A stretch of DNA of 64,000 nucleotides. It comes from Bacillota bacterium (GTDB lineage Bacteria; Bacillota; Ch66; Ch109). Position 1 is the stretch's first letter. The number at the start of each line of letters is the position of its first letter. Below are positions 51,978-61,793 of this stretch, one piece after another. The translations under genes and the position numbers were made by a program. Under the pieces are notes generated by a model. That model worked only from the letters and a program-made list of their open reading frames with translations. It did no database searches and was not told the origin of the DNA. Location: positions 185,755 through 249,754 of the forward strand of contig JABLWZ010000004.1 in NCBI GenBank assembly GCA_013178275.1, given 5' to 3'.

Positions 51978-52013
51978 ATAATGTACATTTCCGTATACGG
52001 AAATGTACATTAT
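51978..52013. promoter_or_regulatory. 36-bp perfect palindrome
   Basis: Self-complementary over 36 bases; the halves contain ATGTACAT and TTTCCGTATACGGAAA spans the centre. It lies between the divergent... same-strand chemoreceptor start (51804) and the GGDEF gene end (52163). No T-run makes it a standard terminator. Its length and GTACATT elements recall the TetR operator at 8802-8837. The remaining 51805-52162 holds no gene. Confidence 0.6.
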
Positions 52014-52162
52014 GGATAAAACCGTTCATCTAAAAATTATCCGGGCCCACCATACCAGATCGGGCTCGGCAGCCCCAGTGCTCGGCTCTCTGTAGTACAT
52101 GGTTTATTTTTTACCCGCTTTCACTCCAGAACCACCCCGATTAATGCACCGCCGTCCCTTGG

Positions 52163-53338
52163 CTAGCTTGCTATCTCCACCCGGTTGCGGCCGTTGCTCT
52201 TGGCCAGATAAAGAGCCGAGTCCGCCTTTCGGTAGCCGGAATCGAACGGGTTGTCATCACTGGTGTCGAGCAGTGCTACCCCAAAACTGGCGGTCACCTT
52301 AGCGAGGTCGCCGACCTCGCTGCAGGTATACTTTTCAACGATGATCCGCAGCTTCTCGGCCTTCCGCCGCCCGTCCATCAGGCTGGTCTCCGGGAGCAGG
52401 ATGGCGAACTCCTCACCGCCAAAACGGGCTATGATATCCGTTTTTCTGATGTTGCTGGTTATCAGATCCGCGATGTCTTTCAGGATCATATCCCCGGTCG
52501 GGTGACCGTGGGTATCGTTGATGTACTTAAAGTTATCGATGTCTATCACGATCAGGCAGGGGGAATTATTAGTCCGTTTCATCCTATCGAGTTCCCGATC
52601 GGTAAGGTGCATAAAATGGGTCCGATTGAGCAGCCCGGTCAGCGGGTCATGCGAAGCCAGATATTCGTTGATCCTAATCTTCTCATTGAGTTCTTCATTC
52701 TGAAGCTCGATCAGGCGTTTCTGTTCCAGGTTCATAACATAAAAACGCCACAAAACCACCGAGATAAAAAAGCCGATCGCTGCCACCGAAAAACCGTTGC
52801 CGAGAAAAGTAATAAAAAGCACTTCATTATTTAGCACCAAAGGGAGCAGGCTAAAAAACAGGATAGAAGCTATCGTATAGCATGCCAAGGATAAAACCGG
52901 GTTGATCAGGAAAACCGCGGATACTCCCACGCACACGATCGTAAACACTGAGATGTTCGGCGCCGCCAGATTGGAAAACATCGTGACCACCACTCCAAAC
53001 AGCAGGTAGGCCAGAAACAGAAAAACATAAAGGTTTTTCACCAGGCGGTTCTTTTTAACGATCTCCATATGCGCGAGAATAGCGACGATTCCACAGACCA
53101 GCATTGTCACGAACATTACCGAGTGGGAGTAGATAACCCCTAACGCCCATCGATACTCGTTACCGCTCATAAGATCCAGTCGGGTCAGGAGGCTGACTAT
53201 AAAGATCAGATGAAGCGGCAGGGCGATAAAAGAAGCGTATTTCACCCTTCTCAGATTGTTCTCCGAGACACTATCCACGATAGCTGGGTCCAGCCCCGCA
53301 ACCCTCAAGGAATGAGCCATTACCTTAAAGTATTCCAT
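52163..53338 (-). CDS. Membrane GGDEF diguanylate cyclase
   Basis: 391 residues. About six membrane helices (residues 35-205) form a membrane sensor, followed by a short coil (LEQKRLIELQNEELNEKIRI) and the GGDEF domain (about 225-385) with the HDPLTGLLNRTHFMHL segment and an RFGGEEFAIL active loop. The signal sensed is unknown. The gene stands alone. Confidence 0.93.
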   Translation of the reverse strand: MEYFKVMAHSLRVAGLDPAIVDSVSENNLRRVKYASFIALPLHLIFIVSLLTRLDLMSGNEYRWALGVIYSHSVMFVTMLVCGIVAILAHMEIVKKNRLVKNLYVFLFLAYLLFGVVVTMFSNLAAPNISVFTIVCVGVSAVFLINPVLSLACYTIASILFFSLLPLVLNNEVLFITFLGNGFSVAAIGFFISVVLWRFYVMNLEQKRLIELQNEELNEKIRINEYLASHDPLTGLLNRTHFMHLTDRELDRMKRTNNSPCLIVIDIDNFKYINDTHGHPTGDMILKDIADLITSNIRKTDIIARFGGEEFAILLPETSLMDGRRKAEKLRIIVEKYTCSEVGDLAKVTASFGVALLDTSDDNPFDSGYRKADSALYLAKSNGRNRVEIAS

Positions 53339-53455
53339 ATCGCACCTTTTCTATAGTTCCTAATCGACGTAACGTACGGATTCTTCCAAGTTTATTATAA
53401 AAAAAAAGTTTAGTATTAAATGTGACCATTATTACAAATTATGAAGCGAGTCCTG

Positions 53456-54538
53456 TTACACCCCGGCTTTATAAACCTCCATACTCAGCAGCCCCGACCA
53501 CATGGCGGCTTTACGCAGGCGGGGGTTGTACATAAAGGGGGACTTCAGGTTTTTCAGCAGGATGTTCACCCGCATCGGGTTGATAGCCCGGTCATACCGT
53601 TCCAGGAACCCTTCTGGCCCGTCCAGCAGGCTCTGGGCACAGTGCAGCGAACTCTTGAAGGCGTAGCTCAGTCCCTCCGCCGAGCTGGGGCTGATCATCC
53701 CCGCGGCCTCGCCCAGGAGCGCGATACTGCCCCTCCCCACACGGATATCTCCCAGCCGCTGCGGCCGGAGGATGGGTGCACCCTCCCGTTTGACGCACTT
53801 CCCGAGTCGAATCCCCAGAGTCCCCAGCTTCCCCTTCAAGGTTTCGAACCGTTCCGCCGCGTCCTTAGACAGGGAGAGCGCCGAGCCGACCAGCAGGCAC
53901 CCCTCCTTGGGTATGGTCCAGGAATAAAAGTCCGTGACCTCGCTGTCAAAAATAGTCGTGAAGTACGGCATCGCCTGCTCGATTTGGAACCACTCCTGGA
54001 TGGCTATGTACTTCTTGGGCATGGCCGAGTCTGGAAAGACCAGCCTCCGCACCCGGGAGTTGGCCCCGTCCGCACCGATGAGGACTTTGACCGATTCCGA
54101 GTACTCCTTCCCCCCCTGGGAAAACCTAAGGTTACAGCGGCCTCCATCAAGGCTGTACCCCTTGAAGGTCGCCTCGGGAAGAAAATCCACCCGGTCGGGG
54201 ATCAGGGACACCAGCCAGCGGTCGAAACGCTCGCGGTCCAGGTTCAGGTAAAACCTCTGGTAGTATCTCTCCAGCCGGCTCTGCAGGTCGATCGTCCTCA
54301 CCGTAAAGAGCTGGGGACCAACCAGTATGTCCTTCGGCACCCCCATCCCCAGTTCAGCCAGCATCTGCTGGGCATCCGGGGCCAGCAGCCCGCCGCAGCA
54401 CTTGGTCTTCGCCGGCGAGTCTGCATAATCACCGGCGAACGGCCTTCGGTCGATCACCAGCACCCGATAATCCTTACCGACCAGACGGGCCAGAGTGGCC
54501 CCCGCCGGCCCCGCCCCGACGACAGCAACATCGTACAT
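53456..54538 (-). CDS. FAD-dependent geranylgeranyl reductase-like oxidoreductase
   Basis: 360 residues. The N-terminal VAVVGAGPAGATLARLVGKD is the FAD-binding Rossmann motif; CCGGLLAPDAQQMLAELGMG contains the CxGG-like loop of geranylgeranyl reductase family flavoproteins; RVGRGSIALLGEAAGMISPS is the second FAD motif. Substrates could include isoprenoid chains or quinones, not determinable here. Start at 54538 (MYDVAVVG) is chosen for AGAGGTACTGTTG upstream. It is divergent from the CBO0543 copy 2 gene. Confidence 0.87.
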   Translation of the reverse strand: MYDVAVVGAGPAGATLARLVGKDYRVLVIDRRPFAGDYADSPAKTKCCGGLLAPDAQQMLAELGMGVPKDILVGPQLFTVRTIDLQSRLERYYQRFYLNLDRERFDRWLVSLIPDRVDFLPEATFKGYSLDGGRCNLRFSQGGKEYSESVKVLIGADGANSRVRRLVFPDSAMPKKYIAIQEWFQIEQAMPYFTTIFDSEVTDFYSWTIPKEGCLLVGSALSLSKDAAERFETLKGKLGTLGIRLGKCVKREGAPILRPQRLGDIRVGRGSIALLGEAAGMISPSSAEGLSYAFKSSLHCAQSLLDGPEGFLERYDRAINPMRVNILLKNLKSPFMYNPRLRKAAMWSGLLSMEVYKAGV

Positions 54539-54667
54539 CAACAGTACCTCTTCCATCTATTATGTCCACGCCAGAACAACGTTTCGTCACCATATAAAGA
54601 AACAGCTCTTTTGGGCAACACTATAATCGATAGCCGCTGCCTCACGTTAAAGAAAGGAAGTCGTTCT

Positions 54668-55246
54668 TTGCACTACCTGGGGGACCGGGAACAGGCCCTT
54701 TTTAACCAGATAATCGAGATGCAGCGAGAGATTACCGCCCTTCGATTCGAGCGCTGGAGGGAGTACGAACTGCTGAAACCCCAGTGGTGGCTGCTGCTGA
54801 TCCTGTTCACCGTGCCCTGGATAGTATGGTGGAAGCTGGTCGACCGCAAAAGGATAGTGGAGATTTTTCTCTACGGGATGCTGGTGGAAGCCATCTCGGT
54901 CACCCTGGACGTCATCTTCGGGGAACTCACCTTCTGGGTTTACCCGTTCAAGCTCTTCCCCATCATTCCCCGTTACGTTGAGTACGACCTGGCCCTGATG
55001 CCGGTCTCGTTCATGCTGGTGTACCAGTACTTTCCCCGCTGGAAGACCTTTATCCTGGCGATTGCCGCCCTGTCCGCGCTGCTCTCCTTCGTGGGGGAAC
55101 CGATCGCGGTCTGGCTGGGCCTCTATCAGCCGCTGGCCTGGAAATTCCATTACTCCTTCTTCGTCTATATAGCGATGGGGGTGTATATCAAGTGGTTGGT
55201 CGACCTGACGGTTAAAATAAAAAACCGCGCCTTCGGCAGGTATTAA
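54668..55246 (+). CDS. CBO0543-type membrane protein, copy 2
   Basis: 192 residues from TTG at 54668, preceded by AAAGGAAG at 7-base spacing. The body (QWWLLLILFTVPWIVWWKLV, FWVYPFKLFPIIPRYVEYDL and SFVGEPIAVWLGLYQPLAWK) clearly belongs to the same family as 5875-6411, with about five membrane helices. Function is unknown. A perfect inverted-repeat terminator follows directly. Confidence 0.85.
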   Translation: MHYLGDREQALFNQIIEMQREITALRFERWREYELLKPQWWLLLILFTVPWIVWWKLVDRKRIVEIFLYGMLVEAISVTLDVIFGELTFWVYPFKLFPIIPRYVEYDLALMPVSFMLVYQYFPRWKTFILAIAALSALLSFVGEPIAVWLGLYQPLAWKFHYSFFVYIAMGVYIKWLVDLTVKIKNRAFGRY

Positions 55247-55275
55247 GAACGGCCGGCGCCCCGCCGGCCGTTCTT
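55245..55275. terminator. Bidirectional terminator
   Basis: 13-bp perfect arms AAGAACGGCCGGC and GCCGGCCGTTCTT with a 5-base loop. It begins in the stop codon of the CBO0543 gene and also faces the 3' end of uppP. Confidence 0.7.
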
Positions 55276-55288
55276 ATCCGCATTCACT

Positions 55289-56086
55289 CTACATGAAGCC
55301 CTTCCACCGCAGGAACACCACCGCCAGCACTACCGCGCCCAACGCGAAACGGTACCAGACGAAGGGCAGGTAGCTTCGCTTGCGGACCAGCCGCATCAGG
55401 AACCCGATGCTGATGAAGCCCACCACCGCCGAGACCAGGGTTCCCACCAGGAAGCCGGTGTCGACCCCTCCCGCCAGCACCTCGGGGAGCTTCAGCACCG
55501 CGGCCCCGAAGATTATCGGGGTGGACAGCAGGAAGGAGAAGCGGGCGGTCGCTTCCCGGGTAAGGCCGCTCATCAGCCCCACGCTCATGGTGATACCCGA
55601 TCGCGACACCCCGGGGATGATCGCCAGGGCCTGGGAAAGCCCGATCATGAAGCAGCGTCCCAGCCCCGCCTGGTTGATGCCTATCATCTTGGCGCCCCGG
55701 CGGTCGGCCCAGAGGAGGATGACCCCCATTATTATCAGCATCACCGCGATCAGGGCCGGATTGCGGAAGGTCGTCTCCGCGTATTCCTCCAGCAGTTTAC
55801 CCGCCAGCGCCCCGGGTATGGTGGCGAGCACCAGGTACCAGAACAGGCGCTTTTCTTCGCTCGGTCCCCGGCTCAGCGCCCCGGTGAAAAGGTTCCACCA
55901 GTCCCGCCAGAAGTAGGCCACCACCGCCACCAGCGTCCCCAGGTGAAGCGCCACGTCGAAGGTCAGCCCCGGGTCCTGCCACTTGAATAACCAGGGCACC
56001 AGGACCAGGTGCGCTGAACTGGAGATAGGCAAAAACTCTCCCAACCCCTGCACCAGACCCATTACCACCGCCTGGAAGGTCGTCAA
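55289..56086 (-). CDS. uppP: Undecaprenyl-diphosphate phosphatase
   Basis: 265 residues with about eight membrane helices. QGLGEFLPISSSAHLVLVPW and IPGVSRSGITMSVGLMSGLT are the two conserved active-site motifs of the BacA/UppP family. The enzyme regenerates the undecaprenyl phosphate carrier for peptidoglycan synthesis and gives bacitracin tolerance. A cyclophilin gene lies just upstream. Confidence 0.96.
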   Translation of the reverse strand: MTTFQAVVMGLVQGLGEFLPISSSAHLVLVPWLFKWQDPGLTFDVALHLGTLVAVVAYFWRDWWNLFTGALSRGPSEEKRLFWYLVLATIPGALAGKLLEEYAETTFRNPALIAVMLIIMGVILLWADRRGAKMIGINQAGLGRCFMIGLSQALAIIPGVSRSGITMSVGLMSGLTREATARFSFLLSTPIIFGAAVLKLPEVLAGGVDTGFLVGTLVSAVVGFISIGFLMRLVRKRSYLPFVWYRFALGAVVLAVVFLRWKGFM

Positions 56087-56148
56087 ATCGATAAACCCCT
56101 TTCCTGCCTCATCTAAGCCAAGGTTCCTTACCGCTTATCGTTGATGCT

Positions 56149-56889
56149 CTAGTTCCCGGTGTAAGGAGCTACCGTCTTCATCTTGTCGCCCTTCTGTATC
56201 TTGTCCACCACTTCCATGCCCTTGACCACCTTGCCGAACACCGCGTACTGCCCGTCCAGCGTGGTAGCGTCATTTTTCAGGATGTAAAACTGCGACCCCG
56301 CAGAGTTAGGGTCCTGGCTGCGGGCCATCGCCAGCGCCCCGCGCACGTTCTTCAGCTGGGACGGACTGTTCTCCAGGGGTATGGTCCATCCTGGGCCGCC
56401 GGTTCCGTCACCTTTCGGGTCCCCTCCCTGGATGACCCAGTCCTCCACCCGGTGGAAGTTCAGACCGTTGTAAAACTTGGAATCCACCAGCTTCTGAAAG
56501 TTGGCTACCGTCTGGGGCATCGCCTGCGGGTAGACCTCCACCACGATTTGTCCTTTATCCGTATCGATCGCCAGCTGCTTAGCTTCGCCCAGCGGCTTGC
56601 TGTATTCCGCGCTGGACGTAACCCCGGGTTTACTGCTTTCGAATTCAATCTGGGGATTAGTCCCGCTGGGACTGGGTTGGGAGGCGGCCGTATCCACAGC
56701 GCTGGTGCCGGCCGGGTTTTCGTTCTTCGGCATCTGGGTGTAGGCCAGGCTGACGGCGATGATGAGCATCACCACGATCCCCGCGGCCATTACCATCTTC
56801 TGGTTGCGGTCAGGCATCGGGGTCTTCTTACCGGTAGGCTTACTGGGCTTCTTGGCTGTTTTGACGTTTACATTCTTCTTGTTCCCCAT
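56149..56889 (-). CDS. Membrane-anchored cyclophilin-type peptidyl-prolyl isomerase
   Basis: 246 residues. A basic cytosolic N-terminus, one membrane helix (VMAAGIVVMLIIAVSLAYTQ, about 33-52), a low-complexity linker, then a cyclophilin domain: NFQKLVDSKFYNGLNFHRVE, WVIQGGDPKGDGTGGPGWTI and GALAMARSQDPNSAGSQFYI. Catalytic residues Arg, Phe and Gln are in place. It should act outside the membrane on secreted proteins. Confidence 0.93.
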   Translation of the reverse strand: MGNKKNVNVKTAKKPSKPTGKKTPMPDRNQKMVMAAGIVVMLIIAVSLAYTQMPKNENPAGTSAVDTAASQPSPSGTNPQIEFESSKPGVTSSAEYSKPLGEAKQLAIDTDKGQIVVEVYPQAMPQTVANFQKLVDSKFYNGLNFHRVEDWVIQGGDPKGDGTGGPGWTIPLENSPSQLKNVRGALAMARSQDPNSAGSQFYILKNDATTLDGQYAVFGKVVKGMEVVDKIQKGDKMKTVAPYTGN

Positions 56890-57037
56890 ATAAACACCCC
56901 CAAGGAATAAAATGTGTTTCTCTGTAAACCATAATGAAATTAATCCTTACATCCCCTAAGTCATAATTATAGCCACCTCTCACGAGGTGGCAAGCTATTT
57001 CGCATGACTAAATACTTCCTGGTATATTGGGCCGCTG

Positions 57038-60000
57038 TCAGGAGACCGACCTGCGTCCCCGCCGGGTCTGCTGAAACAGGCGCCCCACCTGCAGGCAAAA
57101 GGCCTCCAGCCGGGCCTCCACACTCTGGGTAAACTGGTTTCCATCGGTCTCTATCGACAGGAAGGGAAGCGCCGAGTACTCCTTCAGGACCTCCTCCACC
57201 AGCTCGCGGTCCTCGGCCACCTGCAGCTTCTTTTCTCCCAGCTTGTGGTTGACCAGCGCCTCGGCGATCCGGTTCGGCATGCAGCCGAAGGGTCCGATGG
57301 AGATGACCCCCTGGACCTCCTCGATTATGGAGGTGATGGTCACCCCGGCGGTCAGAATGGCCTCCCCGGTCAGGTAGGGTGAGATTACGTCGGCCATGCT
57401 GCGCATCACCCGATCGACATCGACCATGTGAACCTCGTGTAACCCCGACCCCGCCAGGATGCCGTTGATGGACCTCTCGTACCAGTACTTGAAAGCCCCC
57501 TGTATATATGCGTTCACCTGCTTCTCCCGGGTCGAACTCCGATCCAGCCGATTCTTGATCAGGTAGTCGATGTAGTAGAGCCATTCCGCGATGGGGGCCG
57601 TCCTGGTTATTATCCCCCGGTCCGCCAGCCGCTCCACCAGGGACTGCCGGGAAAAACTGTCCTTGCGGACGTAGATTTCGCCCACCAGTTGGATGGTGGG
57701 AAAGTCCTCCAGCCGACCGCGCGTCTCCAGGGAGTTCAGCCGCTTCGCCGCCGAGCGCAGGGTTTGCTTCAGCTCCTTCCAGCTTCCCCGTTCCACCATC
57801 TCCTCGATCTTTGCCACTACATCCCGATAAACCCGCAGCGCCTTGTCCCGGTCGCGGGCCATCACCAGCAGCGCGCTGTAAATGTTCTCCAGCACATCGG
57901 ATATGACCACCGAATGCCACCCCCGCAGGGTAAATCTGGTGCCCAGCCCCGCATACCCGTTGTCAGGGCTTAGTGACAGCAGGGCCACGTTCCTGATCCG
58001 CTTCTTCTCTATCACGTCCTTCATATACTGGCTGTACTGACCGAACCGGCAGGGCCCGGTGGTATCGGGCATGAAATAGACCAACAGCTCATCCTCCCGC
58101 TTGCCCTCCAGCTCTTTCAATAAACTCCCCAGGGTCAGGATCATGGGTAGGCACTCCTTACAGGATGACACCCCCTGTCCCAGCTTGAGTTCAACCTCGG
58201 TGGGGTTGTCCACCGCCGATGCATTCACTCCCACGTGGCGGAAGGTCGCGGCCAGGAGCCTGGAACCCACCTCGCCCATCGAGGGTATCAAGAACCTCAC
58301 GTTGGGATCGGTCAGGCGGTGCTTGACCCCGTGGGAGTCCACGATCAGCATCTCTCCATCCTCCTCCAGAGTGGTCGCGGGCCTGTACCCGAGTTCTCCC
58401 TCGGCCGTCTCCCGGCTCACCTCCAGGTAGTTCTTGACCACGTCCAGGAAGGCCTCGATACGGGTGTCTATCCCCGCGTCAGAGGAGTGACTGTCTATCT
58501 CCAGGGTCAGGGAGGGCTTGTCTCCCATCACCTTGCGGAAGTAGCTGACCAGGAACGAGTCGGGGCCGCAGCTGAAGTTGGTGATATAGGTGGCGAAAAG
58601 CCGGGGGTGCCGCTTCACCAACCGCGAGGCCTGCAGTATCATCTGCCCCAGCGGCCAGTACATCTTGTCGGTGGTTTCTTCCTCCTCGAACGGGAGGAAG
58701 TCGATCGGCACCACCGCGTAGCCCCGGCTGGAAAACTTGTGCGGGATGCCCATGTTGCCGTACTTGGTAAAAGCGTTGTAAGGACGACCGAAGATCACCA
58801 CCCCCAGACGGTTGGGGTCCTCTTCCAGCATCCGCAAAAACTCGCGCCCCATCCGCCGGCCTTCCAGATGAAAGGCCCGCTGCGCCTCCAGGGCCCGGTC
58901 AAAGGCGACCGCCGCATCGGACCTGACGGTCCCGAGTTCCACGCCTATCTTAATCATGGTCTCCCGTTCGCACTCGTATCCCCGGGAAAAGTCCAGCATC
59001 GGGGTTATTACCCGTTTCCCTGCAAGCTCCTCGAAGGCCGCCTTCAGGTAATACGGCTCCCCCTGAACCAGCGGGCAGGTCTTGTATATCGAATCGTCGC
59101 CGACCGGCATCGACCGGATATGCGGCAGGAAGTAGGCATCGGGGTTCAACCTGATGAGGCTCCCCAAGAATCCGTGCGCCTGCTCCACGGGGTAGCAGAA
59201 AGCCGAGCCTTTGCGGTCCACCGCCTCTGAGTCGACCTCCGTCGGCGTCACCACCCGCATCCCCAGGCCGGTAAAGAACTCGTAAAACAGCGGGTAGAGG
59301 GTGTGGTTCATCAGCGAGCCGCTGATCCCGACCGTCAGCCGCTTTTCTTCAGCCGCCGCCTCCACGCACTGACGGTTCTTATAGAGCAGATTCTCCCTCT
59401 GCTGGACCAGGTCCATCTCCCCGGTACCCGGGGAACGTTTCTCCTGGACCAGGTTGTAGTAGCGGTTGCAGGCCCCTCCAAAGGGGTACACCTTGCCCTT
59501 GATCTCGATCCGGTTAACCCTGCATTTACGGTCGCACCTCTCCCCGCCCCCGGCGCAGGTAAACGGCTCCCGGTACACAACCTCCCGCTCCGCCAGCTCG
59601 TCCAGGTCAAAGTCCAGGGCGGGTAAAAGCCCCAATTCCAGGCGCTTCTTCAACTCCAGGGCCACCCCGAAGGCCCCCATCAGGCCAGGCTCGGGAGGCA
59701 CCACGATATCCTTGCCGGTCAGAGCCGCCATCGCGGTTGGGACCGCCCGGTTATAGCAGACCCCGCCCTGCATAAAGACCTTCTGCCCCACCGCACGGCT
59801 CCCCTTGACCCGATTGGAGTAGTTCATGCATATCGAGTAGACCAGCCCGGCTGAGATGTCCTCGTGGAAGATCCCCTCCTGAATGGCGGTCTTGATGTCG
59901 CTGTTGATAAAAGCCGCGCACTGGTCGCTGAAGTTAGGCGCCCGCTCGCTCCGCAGGGCGTAATCCCCGATCTCGGTAAAAACTATCCCCAGGCTCTCCA

Positions 60001-61315
60001 GCGCAGCCTCCTCCAGGAACGAACCCGTCCCCGCTGAGCAGGCCTCGTTCATCGCGTAGTCCGCCGGCACCCCGCTGGTTATATAGGTGTATTTCGCGTC
60101 CTGGCCGCCGATCTCGAAGATGGTGTCCACCTCGGGGTCGAAATGTACCGCCGCGGTCGCGTGAGCGATTATCTCGTTAATCACCGCTGGAGTCAGGGCG
60201 TGCAGGCCCGCGATCTGCCGGCCGGAGCCGGTCACCGCCAGGCCCTCTATCTTGATGCTCTCGGTAACCTGCCGGGCCAGCTCCCGGTAGCAGTGCCGCG
60301 AGGCAGCCACCGGGTCACCGTTAGTCCGAAGGTAGCAGCTGGCCAGGATGGCCTGGTCCTCCCACCGCATCACCACCGCCTTGGTGGTGGTCGAGCCCAC
60401 GTCCAGCCCCACCAGGCAGCGGTCACCCGCCCCGGCCGGCTTACGGATGTCCTCTTTAAATGTCACCCGGGACAGGAAGTCCTTAAGCGGAGGCAGGAAC
60501 TTAAAAGAAGCATGCTGAGACACAAACAGCTCATCCCGCTGGCGGATGGGTAGGGTTTCGTTCTCCAGCGCCCAGAGCGCCGCCCCCAGCGCCTCGTAGG
60601 TGGTAGCGAAGCTGGAGACACAGACGTTGTCAAGCTTCTGCCGAAGGAAGCTCAGTGCAGCATCGTTCTGGGAAACCCCGCCGACCACCACCACCCGCTG
60701 GAAGTTCTTGTTCTTCAGCAGTTCAAGTATCTTGTTGGCCATCATCTCGCAGAGGCCTGCCACTACCCGCCCCTTGGGGGTACCCTTGTTCAGGGCGTGG
60801 GTGCAGTCGCTCTTACAGAACACCGAGCAGCGCCCCGAGACCTGGTAAGGGTTATCTGTGTCAGCTCCCATCACCGCTTCCTCGATCTCCACGTTCATCC
60901 GCTTCAGCTGCTGCAGGAAAAATTCTCCCGTGCCTGAGGCGCACTTGTTGCCGGTGAAGACATTGATGATGCGCCCGTGGGAGTCCAGCTGGTAGACCAT
61001 GAAGGTCTCGCCGCCGGCGCTTACAATCAGGTCAGTCTCCCCTATCCGCTGTTTCTCGAACCGGTAGGCCTGCTCGATGGCCTCCGGTTCAGATATTGAA
61101 GACGCGCGGAGGATGTTGCGGAACTTACGCCCGGTCGCCGCGAAGCGGTCAGACTCAGCCAGCAGTTCCGGGGGCAACAGTTCAGAGATAACCCTCCTCG
61201 GGTTGCCGTCGTGGGTAACCGATTCCGCTTGCCGGACATGAGTCCCCAGGCCGTCTCTTTCCAGGATAACCAGGCTGATGTTGGAAGCCCCGATGCAGAT
61301 TCCGATAGATTTCAT
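57038..61315 (-). CDS. Giant acyl-CoA dehydratase activase (2-hydroxyglutaryl-CoA dehydratase activator type)
   Basis: 1425 residues. Two ASKHA ATPase modules are fused: about 1-285 (GICIGASNISLVILE; NKCASGTGEFFLQQLKRMNV) and 300-570 (VGLDVGSTTTKAVVMRW; IFEIGGQDAKYTYI; ACSAGTGSFLEEAALES; second Cys in DQCAAFINSDI). A Cys-rich segment follows (CAGGGERCDRKC), then a DUF2229-like domain (about 670-900, GISGSLMNHTLYPLFYEFFT) and a C-terminal HgdB-like region (CKECLPMILTLGSLLKELEG, CRFGQYSQYM). Family members use ATP to deliver low-potential electrons to dehydratases or benzoyl-CoA reductase-type enzymes. No dehydratase genes are adjacent. ATG follows AGGGAGACGGC. Confidence 0.9.
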   Translation of the reverse strand: MKSIGICIGASNISLVILERDGLGTHVRQAESVTHDGNPRRVISELLPPELLAESDRFAATGRKFRNILRASSISEPEAIEQAYRFEKQRIGETDLIVSAGGETFMVYQLDSHGRIINVFTGNKCASGTGEFFLQQLKRMNVEIEEAVMGADTDNPYQVSGRCSVFCKSDCTHALNKGTPKGRVVAGLCEMMANKILELLKNKNFQRVVVVGGVSQNDAALSFLRQKLDNVCVSSFATTYEALGAALWALENETLPIRQRDELFVSQHASFKFLPPLKDFLSRVTFKEDIRKPAGAGDRCLVGLDVGSTTTKAVVMRWEDQAILASCYLRTNGDPVAASRHCYRELARQVTESIKIEGLAVTGSGRQIAGLHALTPAVINEIIAHATAAVHFDPEVDTIFEIGGQDAKYTYITSGVPADYAMNEACSAGTGSFLEEAALESLGIVFTEIGDYALRSERAPNFSDQCAAFINSDIKTAIQEGIFHEDISAGLVYSICMNYSNRVKGSRAVGQKVFMQGGVCYNRAVPTAMAALTGKDIVVPPEPGLMGAFGVALELKKRLELGLLPALDFDLDELAEREVVYREPFTCAGGGERCDRKCRVNRIEIKGKVYPFGGACNRYYNLVQEKRSPGTGEMDLVQQRENLLYKNRQCVEAAAEEKRLTVGISGSLMNHTLYPLFYEFFTGLGMRVVTPTEVDSEAVDRKGSAFCYPVEQAHGFLGSLIRLNPDAYFLPHIRSMPVGDDSIYKTCPLVQGEPYYLKAAFEELAGKRVITPMLDFSRGYECERETMIKIGVELGTVRSDAAVAFDRALEAQRAFHLEGRRMGREFLRMLEEDPNRLGVVIFGRPYNAFTKYGNMGIPHKFSSRGYAVVPIDFLPFEEEETTDKMYWPLGQMILQASRLVKRHPRLFATYITNFSCGPDSFLVSYFRKVMGDKPSLTLEIDSHSSDAGIDTRIEAFLDVVKNYLEVSRETAEGELGYRPATTLEEDGEMLIVDSHGVKHRLTDPNVRFLIPSMGEVGSRLLAATFRHVGVNASAVDNPTEVELKLGQGVSSCKECLPMILTLGSLLKELEGKREDELLVYFMPDTTGPCRFGQYSQYMKDVIEKKRIRNVALLSLSPDNGYAGLGTRFTLRGWHSVVISDVLENIYSALLVMARDRDKALRVYRDVVAKIEEMVERGSWKELKQTLRSAAKRLNSLETRGRLEDFPTIQLVGEIYVRKDSFSRQSLVERLADRGIITRTAPIAEWLYYIDYLIKNRLDRSSTREKQVNAYIQGAFKYWYERSINGILAGSGLHEVHMVDVDRVMRSMADVISPYLTGEAILTAGVTITSIIEEVQGVISIGPFGCMPNRIAEALVNHKLGEKKLQVAEDRELVEEVLKEYSALPFLSIETDGNQFTQSVEARLEAFCLQVGRLFQQTRRGRRSVS

Positions 61316-61793
61316 GCCGTCTCCCTGTCAATCGCTATTTTTTTCCTATAAAATCATAAACAAAAACATGCCCACTGTCATCACCCTTCCAGGGTGAACA
61401 TGCCGGAAATCTCCCTAATGGCAGCGTCTGGCGGCTGATTCCAAAACTATACCCGAGCCTATTATTCCCCTTTTCCGGTTTTCTCGAACTGTAGATGTAC
61501 CTCATACTATAATACACCAGCCGACAAACCGTAAATCAATAAAAAGTTAATAAACTTCACAAGATGCAGAACCTATATACCCATCCCCTTCCCGGGGCCG
61601 GGGCGGACAGCCCTGGCCTCCCTGATGCTGTACTTACCTAAAAGAAGAGCGGATGATCACCCCGACCACCCGCAAAAACACCTTCGAGTATAATAAAGTT
61701 ACAGAATCCCCGAGCCTCACTGCTGGTATACAGCAGCCCCCGGCGAAAAACCCTTCAGCGTCACCATCCCGGGGCAGGCGCAACCGCTCCGCC
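61316..61793. other. Intergenic stretch without a gene
   Basis: About 480 bases. A hairpin CACCCT/AGGGTG is seen near 61383-61397, and a lone TATAAT near 61688 on the plus strand. No coding frame looks credible and I see no known RNA. Confidence 0.6.

Noticed and set aside
51817..52029. 70-codon minus-strand frame before the chemoreceptor gene
   Set aside because: It crosses the 36-bp palindrome, is very AT-rich and has no convincing start site.
53441..54640. Long plus-strand frame opposite the flavoprotein gene
   Set aside because: Composition and a strong flavin-binding motif on the minus strand show that the minus strand is coding; only the last part (54668-55246) is a real plus-strand gene.
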